Source: Tragulus kanchil (lineage: Eukaryota; Chordata; Mammalia; Artiodactyla; Tragulidae). Taken from it: a DNA stretch of 64,000 nucleotides. The stretch spans positions 157,309,501 to 157,373,500 of the forward strand of contig JAIOJX010000005.1 in NCBI GenBank assembly GCA_022376925.1, in the 5' to 3' direction. This document shows positions 12,796 to 23,956 of the stretch, in pieces (position 1 is the first letter of the stretch; each line of letters starts with the position of its first letter). Under the pieces are notes generated by a model. It saw nothing but the letters and a program-made list of their open reading frames with translations, did not search any database and was not told the DNA's origin. The position numbers and the translations under genes were made by a program.

Positions 12796-13206
12796 CAGTG
12801 TTATGAAATCCCAGATCTTGTTGTGAATGACAGATCTTTGAGTCTTTCTTTAGAGACCCTGGCAAAAAGGGTTTTTTATAAGACAGACTTTAGAATTTTC
12901 TTCCTTATTTTTGCTCTCTTTTACCCTTTCCTGAAGTGCACTATTTAAAATACCATCTTAGTTTCTTTTTCTTCTTGTACATGTGGGCAAGAAGGTCACC
13001 CTACAGGGGGCCTGTGTCCCAGGACCAGATCACTAGTCTTCTCAGTCTAGAGTTAATTCCTTCGTCTTCTTTCTGTTAACAATGCACCTGCTGGTCTAGA
13101 ATGTTCAAGAAAGCCCAGAAAATGCATGTTAAATGAGCCTACTAATTAGTTTCAAAATCCCTGAATTTTAAATGTGCATTTGCTGGCACATCATACACAT
13201 GCTGAT

Positions 13207-13541
13207 TTTTAAATTAATTATTAAGATATTTAATTATTTATTAAAATATTTTTTGGCTGTGCTAGGTTTTGGTTGCTGTGCAGGCTTTTCTCTCGTTCTG
13301 GCAAGCAAGGACACCTCTCCAGTTGTGGCGTGGAGGCTTCTCATTGCAGTGGCTTCTTTTGTTGCACAGGATGGGCTTCAGTAATTGTGGCTCCCGAGCT
13401 CTAGAGCACAGGCTCCATACTTGTGGTGCACGGACTTAGTTGCTCCACTGCAAGTGGGATCTTCCTGGATCAGGGATCGAACCCAAGTCTCCTGCATTGG
13501 CAGGCGGATTCTTTTGCCACTGAGTCATCAGGGAAGTCCCC
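13207..13541 (-). mobile_element. CHR-type SINE, second copy within duplication 4
   Basis: Same insertion as 12070-12404, including the target-site duplication, offset 1137. Not an independent insertion. Confidence 0.85.
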
Positions 13542-14445
13542 ACATGCTGATATTTGCTTCACAGTCTCTCTCCCATACATATAATTCTTTCCATCCAAAC
13601 AATGAAAGCTGCTCAAATTAACAACTCAGAGAAACACAGATGTACTATTTTCTATGGACAATTATGAATTGCGAGGTTAATCTCCTTAGAGTCAGCTAAA
13701 AAGTAAAATCCAATACTGCCTTGCAGAGTTCATCAGAGCACAGACCGGGTTCAAATCTCAGCTGTCAGTTACCAGCTGGGAGAACTTGGGGAAACTATTT
13801 AGCTTCTCCGGGCCAGAGCTTCCTCCTCTGTGAAATGGTGATAATACTATCAGATCTCATAGGGTTGTTAGAAAGATTACATAAATTCATTCATGTCAAG
13901 AGCTCAGACCAAGTGCCTAGCATACAGTAACACAGTGTTATGAAATCCCAGATCTTGTTGTGAATGACAGTGAGCACACAGATCTTTGAGTCTTTCTTTA
14001 GAGACCCTGGCAGTTATTTATAAGCACTTGGTTAGGAAAACAACTCTTTTCCCCAAATTGTAGTGACAGAAGGAATCTTTCACATGACTTGTTTCACTTC
14101 TGTTTTAATGGTCTTCTGCTTCATTCCAATGCTTACTTTGCCCAGTTAAGTATAGGAGCTACAGCCTCCCCACTCACCCACTCACTTCCATTCCTGTGGC
14201 TCCCCACTGGCCTTCCGTCACATTCCAAACACAGCCCCCATGATATGACCTCTGTCCCCATCATCTGTCTATGTGTACCAGTCAAATTGGGTCACGGGCT
14301 GTTCATTCCTTCTGCATTCGCTCAACACTTGTTGGAGTGCCCCAAAGCCAGACTCTGCATTTAATAAGCTTGCACCAGAATGCATGTTATTAATCCCCAG
14401 GGTGAAAATCACTCAATACAGTTGCAATCGAAAGTGCAGAAGGAG

Positions 14446-14722
14446 GGCTTCCCTGGTGGTCCAGTGGGTAAAGAGTCCACCTTGCAGTGCAAGGGGCACT
14501 GGATTGATCCCTTGCCCAGGAAAATCCCACATGCCACAGAGCAGCTGGACTGGTGTGTCCAATTACGAGTCAGCGATCTGGAGCGCATGCGCCCAGAGCC
14601 GGTGCTCTGCAGGGAGAGGGGCCGCTGCAATGGGAAAACCCACACAGCTTAAAGAATAAAGACGGATGAAAATAAATAAATAAATGAAATCGATAAAAGA
14701 GGCCAAAAATTTTCTAAAAATG
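14446..14722 (+). mobile_element. tRNA-derived ruminant SINE A of a tandem pair
   Basis: Starts GGCTTCCCTGGTGGTCCAGT, has a tRNA-like region, and the body GGAGCGCATGCGCCCAGAGC, and ends in an A-rich tail with AATAAA units. Bordered on both sides by TGCAGAAGGAG (14435-14445 and 14723-14733). Confidence 0.8.
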
Positions 14723-14733
14723 TGCAGAAGGAG

Positions 14734-15020
14734 GGCTTCCTGAGGGTCCAGTGGGTAAGGACACCGCCTTGCAGTGCAAGGGGCACTGGTCCGATCCCTG
14801 GCTTGGGAAGATCCCACGTGCCGAGGAGCGGCTGGGCCAGTGTGTCCAATTTCGAGCCAGTATTCTTGAACACCTGCTCCCAGAGCTGGTGCTCTGCAGG
14901 CAGAGAGGCCACTGCAGTGGGAGGCCCACACAGGCCAAAGAATAAAGACTGATGAAAAATAAATGATGACTTAGAGGCAAAAAAAAAAAAAAGGAGAGAT
15001 AACTTCAATATAAAAAAAAA
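14734..15020 (+). mobile_element. tRNA-derived ruminant SINE B of a tandem pair
   Basis: Same family and orientation as its left neighbour but with clear sequence differences. Bordered by TGCAGAAGGAG at 14723-14733 and 15021-15031. A-rich tail. Confidence 0.8.
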
Positions 15021-15114
15021 TGCAGAAGGAGCAATAAATCCTGCCCGGAGGAGTGCAAGGGGTCGTGAAAGTCCTTGAAGAGTATGAGGAAAGGATCAAG
15101 TAGTGAAGGAAGGA

Positions 15115-15760
15115 CTTCTCTTTGCAGTTTTAGTGAGGTGTAGCTGAAGTCCAATAAACAGCAGACGTTCAAAGTGTACAATTTGGCACATTTGAACGTG
15201 TCTGGAATCATCACCACCATCAAGAGAATCAACACATCTGTCACCCCCAAAGTTTTCCTCCTGCTCCTCTGCAATCTCTTTCTCCTGCCTGCCCCCAGCT
15301 CCCTACCCCGGACCACCACTGACCTGTCGTCACTATGTTAGCTTGCATTTTTTAGAATTTTGTGTATAAATGGAACTATACCTTATGCATCTTCTTTTGT
15401 CTGGCATCCCCCCCGCCCCCCACTCAGCATAATTATTCTGAGATTCATCCAAGTCTGTTCATCACTAGTTTGTTTGGTGTCCCTGCTGAGTAGCAGTCCA
15501 GAGAATGGGTGATGCCACAGTCGGTTTGTCCATCCAGCTGTGGACATTTGAGTTGTTTCTAGATGTTGGCTCTTACAAATGATGTTTCTGTGGACATTCA
15601 TGGGTACATCTTTGTAGGCACAATGCTGTTATTACTCTTGGTTAAATGTCTAGGAGTGGAATGTGTTCAACTTTTAAGAAACTGAAGATTGTTTTCCAAA
15701 AAGACCATACCATGCTATTAATACATTGTGCCCAGCAGTACATGAAAGTTTCCTTGATAA
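15115..15760 (-). mobile_element. L1 3' UTR fragment, antisense
   Basis: Sequence such as GTACAATTTGGCACATTTGA, TTTTGTGTATAAATGGAACT and GGTTAAATGTCTAGGAGTGG is the familiar antisense 3' end of old mammalian L1s. No coding remains. Confidence 0.6.
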
Positions 15761-16045
15761 AGGGAACAACCTGAGGACAAAAATATTTCATGCTCATGAA
15801 ATAGTCCCAAGAGCAGAAGGAATTGAGCAAGTTGAATGAGAAGGTAGAAGACAGACAGAAATTTTACTTTAGGCCAGCTCACGAAGGGCTTGGATATTTG
15901 GAGTAAACATTTCAGGAAATGGACATTTATCGAAGTCTCTTGAGGAGGTTTTTACACAGTATGGTCTCTGTCCCAGGATGTTTCATGTGGTTTCCCATCT
16001 TTACACTGTTCTTTCCCTCACACTGTTCCCTTCTACTGTCTTGGT

Positions 16046-16270
16046 GAGCTTTCTTGGTGGCTAAGATGGTAATGAATTCACCTGTAATGCAGGAGACCTA
16101 GGTTCAGTCCCTGGGTTGGGAAGACCCCCTGGAAGAGGGCATGACAACCCACTCCAGTATTCTTGCCTGGAGAATCCCCAAGGACAGAGGAGCCTGATGG
16201 GCTGCAGTCCACGGAGTCGCACACAGTTGAACATGACTGAGCGACTAAGCACAGCACAGCATGGTCTTGG
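16046..16270 (+). mobile_element. Bov-tA SINE with target-site duplication
   Basis: Reads AATGCAGGAGACCTAGGTTC, CAACCCACTCCAGTATTCTT and ACATGACTGAGCGACTAAGC in Bov-tA order. Flanked by the 12-bp direct repeat TACTGTCTTGGT at 16034-16045 and 16271-16282. Confidence 0.88.
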
Positions 16271-17119
16271 TACTGTCTTGGTACCAACCATGGAAAGACC
16301 AAGACCCAACTGAAATACTTCCTTGCCTTCAAGTTCATCCCTCACCCCTGAGTCTAACCATTCTTTTGTATTTCACCCATGGCCCTAAGTCACACTCATC
16401 TACAGGGGAGTCCCCTATTCACCTGAGGTCTTTGACACAAGAGAGTGGGGGCTGTTCATGCAACATCACCCTCAAGACCAGTTCCTTTCACAAGGTAAAT
16501 CTGGAGACCCTTCTCTTTTAGTCTTATTTTTATGCAACGTCCAAACTAAAAAAAACATTTGAAATCAACAAAGAAATAAATCTCGCTGCACATTTTGCTG
16601 AGACCAAAATGAGAATATGTGGACTGACTCTAAGGAGGAACGAAAAAATCACTTTTTCTCTCTCCCAGCTTCAGCCAGCTTAACCATCTAGTCCCTGATC
16701 CTTTGCTCTTTTATGCTCACCAGGTCTGCCTCACTCAAGTGTGTCAAATTATGTAATTAGTAAAAGAGCAACAGTTTTTCTGAGAAAATGGTTTTGTGCT
16801 TATTCAAGTTCCATGGCTCAAAATAGCAAAGGAAACCATTAAGCAAGCCCAGAGAAAGCAAGCAGACTTGGGCCCCAGCCAGTTCTGCACAGCTAGGGAG
16901 CGCTGGGAGATATCTGTCATGAGAAAGACCAATTTTTTGCTTGGAAAGCCAGGTGCCTGGACCTGAGGAAGCCTCAACACCTGTCTCTCTCTCCCCTATG
17001 GGTTGACACAGAACAAAATCATCAGCTACAGGGGAGAGTTCCCAGGAAATGCTGTATCTGGCTTTAAACAGTCTGACCCATAATCTCAGCTGGATTCACA
17101 CCCTTTCCTTCCCTCTTCC

Positions 17120-17222
17120 AAATTTTCCATAGAAAATGGAAAAATTTCCATAGAATTCCATAGAAATTTTTCCATAGAAAATTTTCCCTTAGGAAAATTC
17201 CAAAATTTTCCTTAGAAAACAT
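17120..17222. repeat. Palindrome-rich TTTTCCATAGAAAA cluster
   Basis: About 100 bp built from variants of TTTTCCATAGAAAA and its relatives (TTTCCATAGAATTCCATAGA), alternating so that neighbouring units pair with each other. Could form cruciforms. No gene. Confidence 0.75.
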
Positions 17223-17228
17223 TGAACT

Positions 17229-18105
17229 GGGATTTCCCTACTGGTTGAAAGGTTAAGAATCTGTATCAGGGCTTCCTTGGTGGTCCAGTGGGTAAAGAGT
17301 CTGCCTTGCAGTGCAAGAGGCAGCAGTTCGATCCTTGGCCTAGGAATATCCCACATGCCATGGAGTGGCTAGACTGGTGTGTCCAATTACGAGCCAGCGC
17401 TCTGGAGCACATGCGCCCAGAGGTGGTGCTCTGCAACGAGAGAGGCCATAGCGATGGGAGGCCCACATAGGCCGAAAAATAAAGATGGATGAAAATAAAC
17501 AAATGAAAAACCAATAAAAGAGACCAACATTAAAAAAAAAAAAAAAAAAGAATTCGTCTCAAGGGCTTCCCTTGTGGCTCAGTGGTAAAGAATCTACCTG
17601 CAATGCAGGAGATGGTGGGTTTGATCCCTGATACAGGAAGATCCCACATACCATACAGCAACTAAGCCCATGCACCACAACTACTCAGCCTGTGCTCTAC
17701 AGCCCGGAAGCTGCAGCTACTGAGCCCACGTGCTGCAACTACTGAAGTCTGTGTGCCCTAAACCCCAGGCTCTGCAACAAGAGAGCCCACCGCAATGAGA
17801 AGCCTGAGCTTCTCACCACAGTCTGACAGTAGCCCCTGCTTGTAGCAACTAGAGAGAAGTCCGAACAGTAACGAAGACCCAGCACAGCCAAAATTAAGTA
17901 AATAAACAGAGTCTACCTTGTGATGCTGGGGACGTGGGTTTGATCCCTGGTCCCCATGCAGAGGAGCAACTAAACCACGTGTCCCAAGTACTGAGCCCAT
18001 GTGCCACGACAACAGCGCCCACACAACACAACGAGAATCCTGCATGCCACGACTAAGACCCAAAGCAGCCAGATAAATAAATAAATGAATAATTTTTAAA
18101 AGGGA
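17229..18105 (+). mobile_element. Nested cluster of three ruminant tRNA-derived SINEs
   Basis: An outer CHR-type SINE appears split: head 17229-17268 (GGGATTTCCCTACTGGTTGA…) and remainder 17913-18105 (GGACGTGGGTTTGATCCCTG… then an AAATAAATAAATG tail). Between them are two full SINEs, 17269-17550 and 17565-17912, each starting GGGCTTCC and ending in an A-rich tail. All lie in the same orientation. Confidence 0.65.
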
Positions 18106-18519
18106 GACATTGAATCTAATTGTTACTCTCTGAAAGCTTGCCATGACATCCAGGGATTTAGATGATGTGACATGCTTCAGTGATTCGGGCAACTGACTGG
18201 GAATATGCATCGAATGTGCTTTCTTTGGGAACCTGTAGTTTAGTCTGCTGTAACATGTTTTCCTTCTGCTCTGCTCACCCAGACAGAGCTGTTGCTTCCA
18301 GATTCTAGCTTCCATTCAGGACATTCTTTCCAGAGGATGCTATTTTTCCCCCCCTTTAGTGTGACTATAGGCTGAGAGAGTGCCAAAACCCTGGGACCAG
18401 GAGCTCAGGTACTTGATCTTTTAAAAACTGTCCTGAGAAGGGCTATGGCTTTGACATTGAATCACGATCAGGAACATCAAGGCCATGGCCAGAATTTGCA
18501 TTCTATAATATTTTCTACT

Positions 18520-18852
18520 GTTTGAAAGTACACAAAACCACCGATCCCTAATTGTTTCTAGGGATCAGTTTCATGGAAGACAATTCTTCCACAGACGGAG
18601 AAGGAGGGATGGTTTAGGGAGGATTCAAGCACATTACAGTACATTTCCTGTGCATTTCCAGTGCACAGGAAATAGAATAATTTCTATTATTATTACATAG
18701 AAATAATTTCTATAATAATATAGAAATAATTATATAGAAATAATAATTTCTATTATTATTATAATATAAATAGAATAATTGTTATTATTGCACCAGCTCC
18801 ACCTCAGATCACCAGGCACTGGGGCCTGAAAGCTGGGGACCCCTGCTCTAGA
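18520..18852. mobile_element. hAT-Charlie-like DNA transposon remnant, copy 1
   Basis: TTTCATGGAAGACAATTCTT, CAGCTCCACCTCAGATCACC and the terminal GGGGACCCCTGCTCTAG match a common nonautonomous mammalian hAT family by memory. The middle is expanded by AT-rich repeats. The duplicate copy is 19630-19962. Confidence 0.5.
18668..18790. repeat. AT-rich inverted-repeat array (also at 19778-19900)
   Basis: Alternating AATAATTTCTATTATTATTA and TAGAAATAATTTCTATAATA units that complement one another. Same length in both duplicate copies. Confidence 0.8.
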
Positions 18853-20333
18853 CTGTGGTGGAATTTCTTCTGGGTTCTTCTCTGGACATCTCACCTGGGC
18901 TCTTACTTGGCCATCTCTGATCAGGGAGACGCAAGGATGAGAGGGGAGCAGGCAACCTGAAATAACCCCCTCCAAGAGGGAAGGAAAATTGAGGATTCAG
19001 CTGGGAGCAGGCAAGAGGACTCGAGAGGGGGGAGACCAGAGAGACACTTCCTCACTAGCCAGAAGCTGCATGAACGTTCAGTATAAGACCCCATCTGTTT
19101 TGCGAAATTGACAGTTTCCTTTAGCAGGAAATAAAGGTTCATATCGAGTTTCAGACTAGCTATGGAGTAAGAAATAGCTCCACTTTTGAAAGACTTGGCT
19201 GTTTAAGGCATTCAGCATGTAACTTTCTTAATTTTTTTATGTCTGACTTGCCATGACATCCAGGGATTTAGATGATGTGACATGCTTCAGTGATTCGGGC
19301 AACTGACTGGGAATATGCATCGAATGTGCTTTCTTTGGGAACCTGTAGTTTAGTCTGCTGTAACATGTTTTCCTTCTGCTCTGCTCACCCAGACAGAGCT
19401 GTTGCTTCCAGATTCTAGCTTCCATTCAGGACATTCTTTCCAGAGGATGCTATTTTTCCCCCCCTTTAGTGTGACTATAGGCTGAGAGAGTGCCAAAACC
19501 CTGGGACCAGGAGCTCAGGTACTTGATCTTTTAAAAACTGTCCTGAGAAGGGCTATGGCTTTGACATTGAATCACGATCAGGAACATCAAGGCCATGGCC
19601 AGAATTTGCATTCTATAATATTTTCTACTGTTTGAAAGTACACAAAACCACCGATCCCTAATTGTTTCTAGGGATCAGTTTCATGGAAGACAATTCTTCC
19701 ACAGACGGAGAAGGAGGGATGGTTTAGGGAGGATTCAAGCACATTACAGTACATTTCCTGTGCATTTCCAGTGCACAGGAAATAGAATAATTTCTATTAT
19801 TATTACATAGAAATAATTTCTATAATAATATAGAAATAATTATATAGAAATAATAATTTCTATTATTATTATAATATAAATAGAATAATTGTTATTATTG
19901 CACCAGCTCCACCTCAGATCACCAGGCACTGGGGCCTGAAAGCTGGGGACCCCTGCTCTAGACTGTGGTGGAATTTCTTCTGGGTTCTTCTCTGGACATC
20001 TCACCTGGGCTCTTACTTGGCCATCTCTGATCGGGGAGACGCAAGGATGAGAGGGGAGCAGGCAACCTGAAATAACCCCCTCCAAGAGGGAAGGAAAATT
20101 GAGGATTCAGCTGGGAGCAGGCAAGAGGACTCGAGAGGGGGGAGACCAGAGAGACACTTCCTCACTAGCCAGAAGCTGCATGAACGTTCAGTATAAGACC
20201 CCATCTGTTTTGCGAAATTGACAGTTTCCTTTAGCAGGAAATAAAGGTTCATATCGAGTTTCAGACTAGCTATGGAGTAAGAAATAGCTCCACTTTTGAA
20301 AGACTTGGCTGTTTAAGGCATTCAGCATGTAAC

Positions 20334-20908
20334 CTAATTTCATTTGATGGAGTTTGTTTTTCCTTCTCCATTTGCTGCCTAGAAATGTGCACTTCATTAT
20401 CTCCTTCATTATCAACCTGTTGGGGTTGGGAGGGGAGAGCTGGAGACTCAAGGTTCTCTGGGCCTCAAAGACATTTAAAAATCATACTGAATACAATTAA
20501 ATCGCAAGGGCAGCTATCTCAGTGGAGTCTCTGTTTCACATATTTCACATCACCAGCTATAAGTCTCAAGGGGTACTGACTGGACCCCTCCAGTTTCCAT
20601 TTTACAAACATGGAGAGAAGACCAAATGCAAACAGCAAGTAAAAGACAACATATTAGCATAAACTCAGACTTGGGTCAATGTTACTCAAGAGAAAAGTGG
20701 GTTTTCTTTGAGAGACAACTGCACCTGCTACACTCCCCGCTTGGGATGCAACACATTAATACTTTTAGTTTTTAAAAACTCAAGTCTTCCAAAGTATTCT
20801 AACATGATGATAGGACTTTAAAAAATAATTACAAATGGAATAGGATTGACTGGAATAAAAAACACTTTACTTTTGAATCATCTTTCAAAATACTGATATG
20901 AGGGAACA
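20334..20908. other. Unique flank just past the dynein 3' end
   Basis: No repeat or exon recognised. AT-rich sequence immediately beyond the inferred cleavage site. Confidence 0.45.
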
Positions 20909-20950
20909 TACACACACACACGAGTGATTTTAAGATATCAACTTTTTAAT
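20909..20950 (-). promoter_or_regulatory. Likely poly(A) signal and GU-rich downstream element of the DNAH8-like gene
   Basis: On the minus strand an ATTAAA hexamer (20950-20945) lies about 111 nt after the TAA stop. About 23 nt further on is a (GT)n run, seen as CACACACACAC on the plus strand at 20909-20922. A hexamer followed by a GU-rich element is the normal layout of a mammalian cleavage and polyadenylation site, which would make the 3' UTR short (~130 nt). Inferred from sequence only; the hexamer is the common variant, not AATAAA. Confidence 0.55.
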
Positions 20951-21060
20951 TTAGGAAGAGTGATCAAGCAATCATCACAGAGAAAGATACGGTTCACCAG
21001 GTCTTTCAACAGCACTGGCTTCCCAGGTGGCTCTGGTGCGCTCCGCAGGTGAAAATGAAT

Positions 21061-21348
21061 TTACTTGATGTCACACAGAAGGGCCACGCCTCTCAGGATC
21101 CAGTGATCTGGGGACAGGACTGTTCGCAAATACACCACAGTGATGAAGGTCAAGTCAGTGCGCCTGGGCTTCTTGTAAATTGGACACACATATAGCTTGG
21201 GGTCCTTGGGTGCCGTGGAATTGATGGCAAAGATGTGTAGCACAGGCAGATGGGTGAAGAGCACCTTGGGGGTAGATTCCGTGAGCTTCCCATTCCGTCT
21301 GTCCCAGGCTGCTCCGTCCAAGTACAACCCGTAAATATACACGCCTTC
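21061..21348 (-). CDS. DNAH8: Terminal coding exon of axonemal dynein heavy chain (DNAH8-like)
   Basis: This exon encodes the last 95 residues of an outer-arm axonemal dynein heavy chain, the ATP-driven motor of cilia and sperm flagella. It starts at GAA right after a TTCCAG acceptor, reads [18 protein letters not shown], and ends [11 protein letters not shown] followed by TAA at 21063-21061. The GLYLDGAxWD and [11 protein letters not shown] motifs are hallmarks of the dynein C-terminal domain beyond AAA6. The block from [19 protein letters not shown] to the end fits my memory of DNAH8 rather than DNAH5, which has a different wording there; an alignment would settle this. Phase 0 joins exactly to the 122-bp exon upstream. 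A ~1.07-kb duplication begins inside this exon at 21338, so only its first 11 coding bases recur, at 22404-22414. Confidence 0.9.
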   Translation of the reverse strand, partial: EGVYIYGLYLDGAAWDRRNGKLTESTPKVLFTHLPVLHIFAINSTAPKDPKLYVCPIYKKPRRTDLTFITVVYLRTVLSPDHWILRGVALLCDIK

Positions 21349-21871
21349 CTGGAAGAGCCAAGCACAAGGTAACAGGAATGTTTAAACGGTGAACTGCTGT
21401 GAGACAGGCATCCAATGCCGTCATAAATGGTTGTCAATTTGGAAAGAAAATGCATACCAATCTTAGAACACTGCCAAAAGAAGAAAAACGCCAGTGGACA
21501 CATTCCTTAGCAAAATCCTGAGCCCAGTGTCCCCCTGTGGCATAGCTGGTGGCCACAAGTGCTGTAGAAATGCTCCCATACCTGGTGAGCGAACTCAGCC
21601 CACAGCACAAAATTGTCCCTGCTGGAGATGAACCTATCTGACTGGGGCGTTCTGAGTCAGTGCAGCGAGGGGAGCACACAGACCAGGATTCGGAGCTGGG
21701 TGCCACTTGGGGTCTCAATCTGGGCTGGCCAAGTCAAGAGGTGCTTTTCAACTTCATCTGGGGATCCAGTGAGACCTGTGCAGCCAGGTCTGGGGAGCAG
21801 GGGTGTGAGCACCCGCAAGCAGCCAGGCATGGCAGAGCAAGAGCTGGCGTGATAGGCAGTGGAAAAGTGTT

Positions 21872-22074
21872 TGTGCTCTGACTCTTTGTGACCCCGTGAA
21901 CTGTAGGCCACCAGGTTCCTCTGTCCACGGGATTTCTCAAGCAAGAATACTGGAGTGGGTTGCCCATTTCCTTCTCCAGGGGGTCTTCCCGACCCAGGGT
22001 TGGAACCTGTGTCTCTTACATCTCCTGCATTGGCAGGCAGAGTCTTTAACCATTAGCACCACCTGGGAAGCCCC
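21872..22074 (-). mobile_element. Bov-tA SINE, copy 1
   Basis: Antisense: GCTCTGACTCTTTGTGACCC, GCAAGAATACTGGAGTGGGT, CTCCTGCATTGGCAGGCAGA and ACCACCTGGGAAGCCCC. Intronic, same orientation as the gene. Confidence 0.88.
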
Positions 22075-22937
22075 ACGGTTGAGGGTGGAGGCGTGGGGGT
22101 TGAGAATTGGTCCAAGAGTGGCTGACCGCATCCTGTAACATTCTGTGTCTGTCTTTCACACAGTAGGACCTGCCTTCGAGGTCCTCACCATTAACTCAGG
22201 AGACCACACACACACCACAAAATGTAAAACACATGATTAGAACATCGGCACACACTTGTTTAGAGGGGCTGGCTGATGAAGAACACTGACTGAGGCCACG
22301 TGCAGTGACTTGAGGTGAAAGGTCACTGTGGGTTGGAGTGCTCTGGGACCCTTGTAGAGAAAAAGGCCTGGAGGGTGGGTTGTGTTTGGAAAAAGAAAAA
22401 GTTTACACGCCTTCCTGGAAGAGCCAAGCACAAGGTAACAGGAATGTTTAAACGGTGAACTGCTGTGAGACAGGCATCCAATGCCGTCATAAATGGTTGT
22501 CAATTTGGAAAGAAAATGCATACCAATCTTAGAACACTGCCAAAAGAAGAAAAACGCCAGTGGACACATTCCTTAGCAAAATCCTGAGCCCAGTGTCCCC
22601 CTGTGGCATAGCTGGTGGCCACAAGTGCTGTAGAAATGCTCCCATACCTGGTGAGCGAACTCAGCCCACAGCACAAAATTGTCCCTGCTGGAGATGAACC
22701 TATCTGACTGGGGCGTTCTGAGTCAGTGCAGCGAGGGGAGCACACAGACCAGGATTCGGAGCTGGGTGCCACTTGGGGTCTCAATCTGGGCTGGCCAAGT
22801 CAAGAGGTGCTTTTCAACTTCATCTGGGGATCCAGTGAGACCTGTGCAGCCAGGTCTGGGGAGCAGGGGTGTGAGCACCCGCAAGCAGCCAGGCATGGCA
22901 GAGCAAGAGCTGGCGTGATAGGCAGTGGAAAAGTGTT

Positions 22938-23140
22938 TGTGCTCTGACTCTTTGTGACCCCGTGAACTGTAGGCCACCAGGTTCCTCTGTCCACGGGATT
23001 TCTCAAGCAAGAATACTGGAGTGGGTTGCCCATTTCCTTCTCCAGGGGGTCTTCCCGACCCAGGGTTGGAACCTGTGTCTCTTACATCTCCTGCATTGGC
23101 AGGCAGAGTCTTTAACCATTAGCACCACCTGGGAAGCCCC
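22938..23140 (-). mobile_element. Bov-tA SINE, duplicate copy
   Basis: Same insertion as 21872-22074, offset 1066. Confidence 0.88.
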
Positions 23141-23956
23141 ACGGTTGAGGGTGGAGGCGTGGGGGTTGAGAATTGGTCCAAGAGTGGCTGACCGCATCCT
23201 GTAACATTCTGTGTCTGTCTTTCACACAGTAGGACCTGCCTTCGAGGTCCTCACCATTAACTCAGGAGACCACACACACACCACAAAATGTAAAACACAT
23301 GATTAGAACATCGGCACACACTTGTTTAGAGGGGCTGGCTGATGAAGAACACTGACTGAGGCCACGTGCAGTGACTTGAGGTGAAAGGTCACTGTGGGTT
23401 GGAGTGCTCTGGGACCCTTGTAGAGAAAAAGGCCTGGAGGGTGGGTTGTGTTTGGAAAGACAGAGGAGAGAAGGTGGACATCAAGAAGGGCAGGATAGGC
23501 AGGAGAGTCCAAGCATTCTATCTAGCCGGAGGTTCAATGGTTATAAAATAAGCTAGGACTTAACTGTGGAAGATTGTTAATGCCAGACTAAAGAGCTTGA
23601 ACTTTATCTTGCAGGCAGCTGGGAGCCATAGAACATGTGCTCAGTAAGAAAAGATGTCTAAAAGGAATCCCAGTGGAGACTCCAACAATCACGTAAGCTC
23701 ATAAGATACACTTATGTAGAAGATGATGATCATTTTTCCATATCCAGTGAGGACTGGGTAAGAGGACGGAAATGTAGATTATACTAAGAGAGGGAGGTTG
23801 GCTGCAAAGTGTTTTTTGAAATCCTCCATGTGGGCTAAGAGTATAAGAACCATACTTCTTGAACCAAAGTCGGAAGTACATGATTAGACAGTAAAACCAC
23901 GGGCAATTCCAGAAAATCAGGACATATGGTAGCATCGTTAAGTCAGTGATGTCGTG

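Larger units (their letters stand above)
11753..14012. repeat. Tandem duplication 4 (11753-12864 / 12890-14012)
   Basis: Offset 1137, changing to 1148 after an 11-bp insertion in copy 2 (GTGAGCACACA near 13970). Filler 12865-12889. It contains a CHR-type SINE and a MIR, so each appears twice. Confidence 0.95.
18137..20333. repeat. Tandem duplication 5 (18137-19223 / 19247-20333)
   Basis: 1087-bp copies with a constant offset of 1110 and no indels. The only difference noticed is A/G at about 18924/20034. Filler 19224-19246 is T-rich. The copies contain a hAT-like remnant with an AT palindrome cluster. Confidence 0.96.
21338..23458. repeat. Tandem duplication 6, breaks inside the terminal dynein exon (21338-22392 / 22404-23458)
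   Basis: 1055-bp copies with constant offset 1066 and no difference noticed. The left breakpoint is 11 bases inside the terminal coding exon, so copy 2 carries the acceptor and the start of the exon without the rest. Filler 22393-22403. Confidence 0.96.

Noticed and set aside
21061..21348. Assignment to DNAH5
   Set aside because: The C-terminal wording around [13 protein letters not shown] and the [20 protein letters not shown] segment in the preceding exon fit my memory of DNAH8 better. Not proven without alignment.
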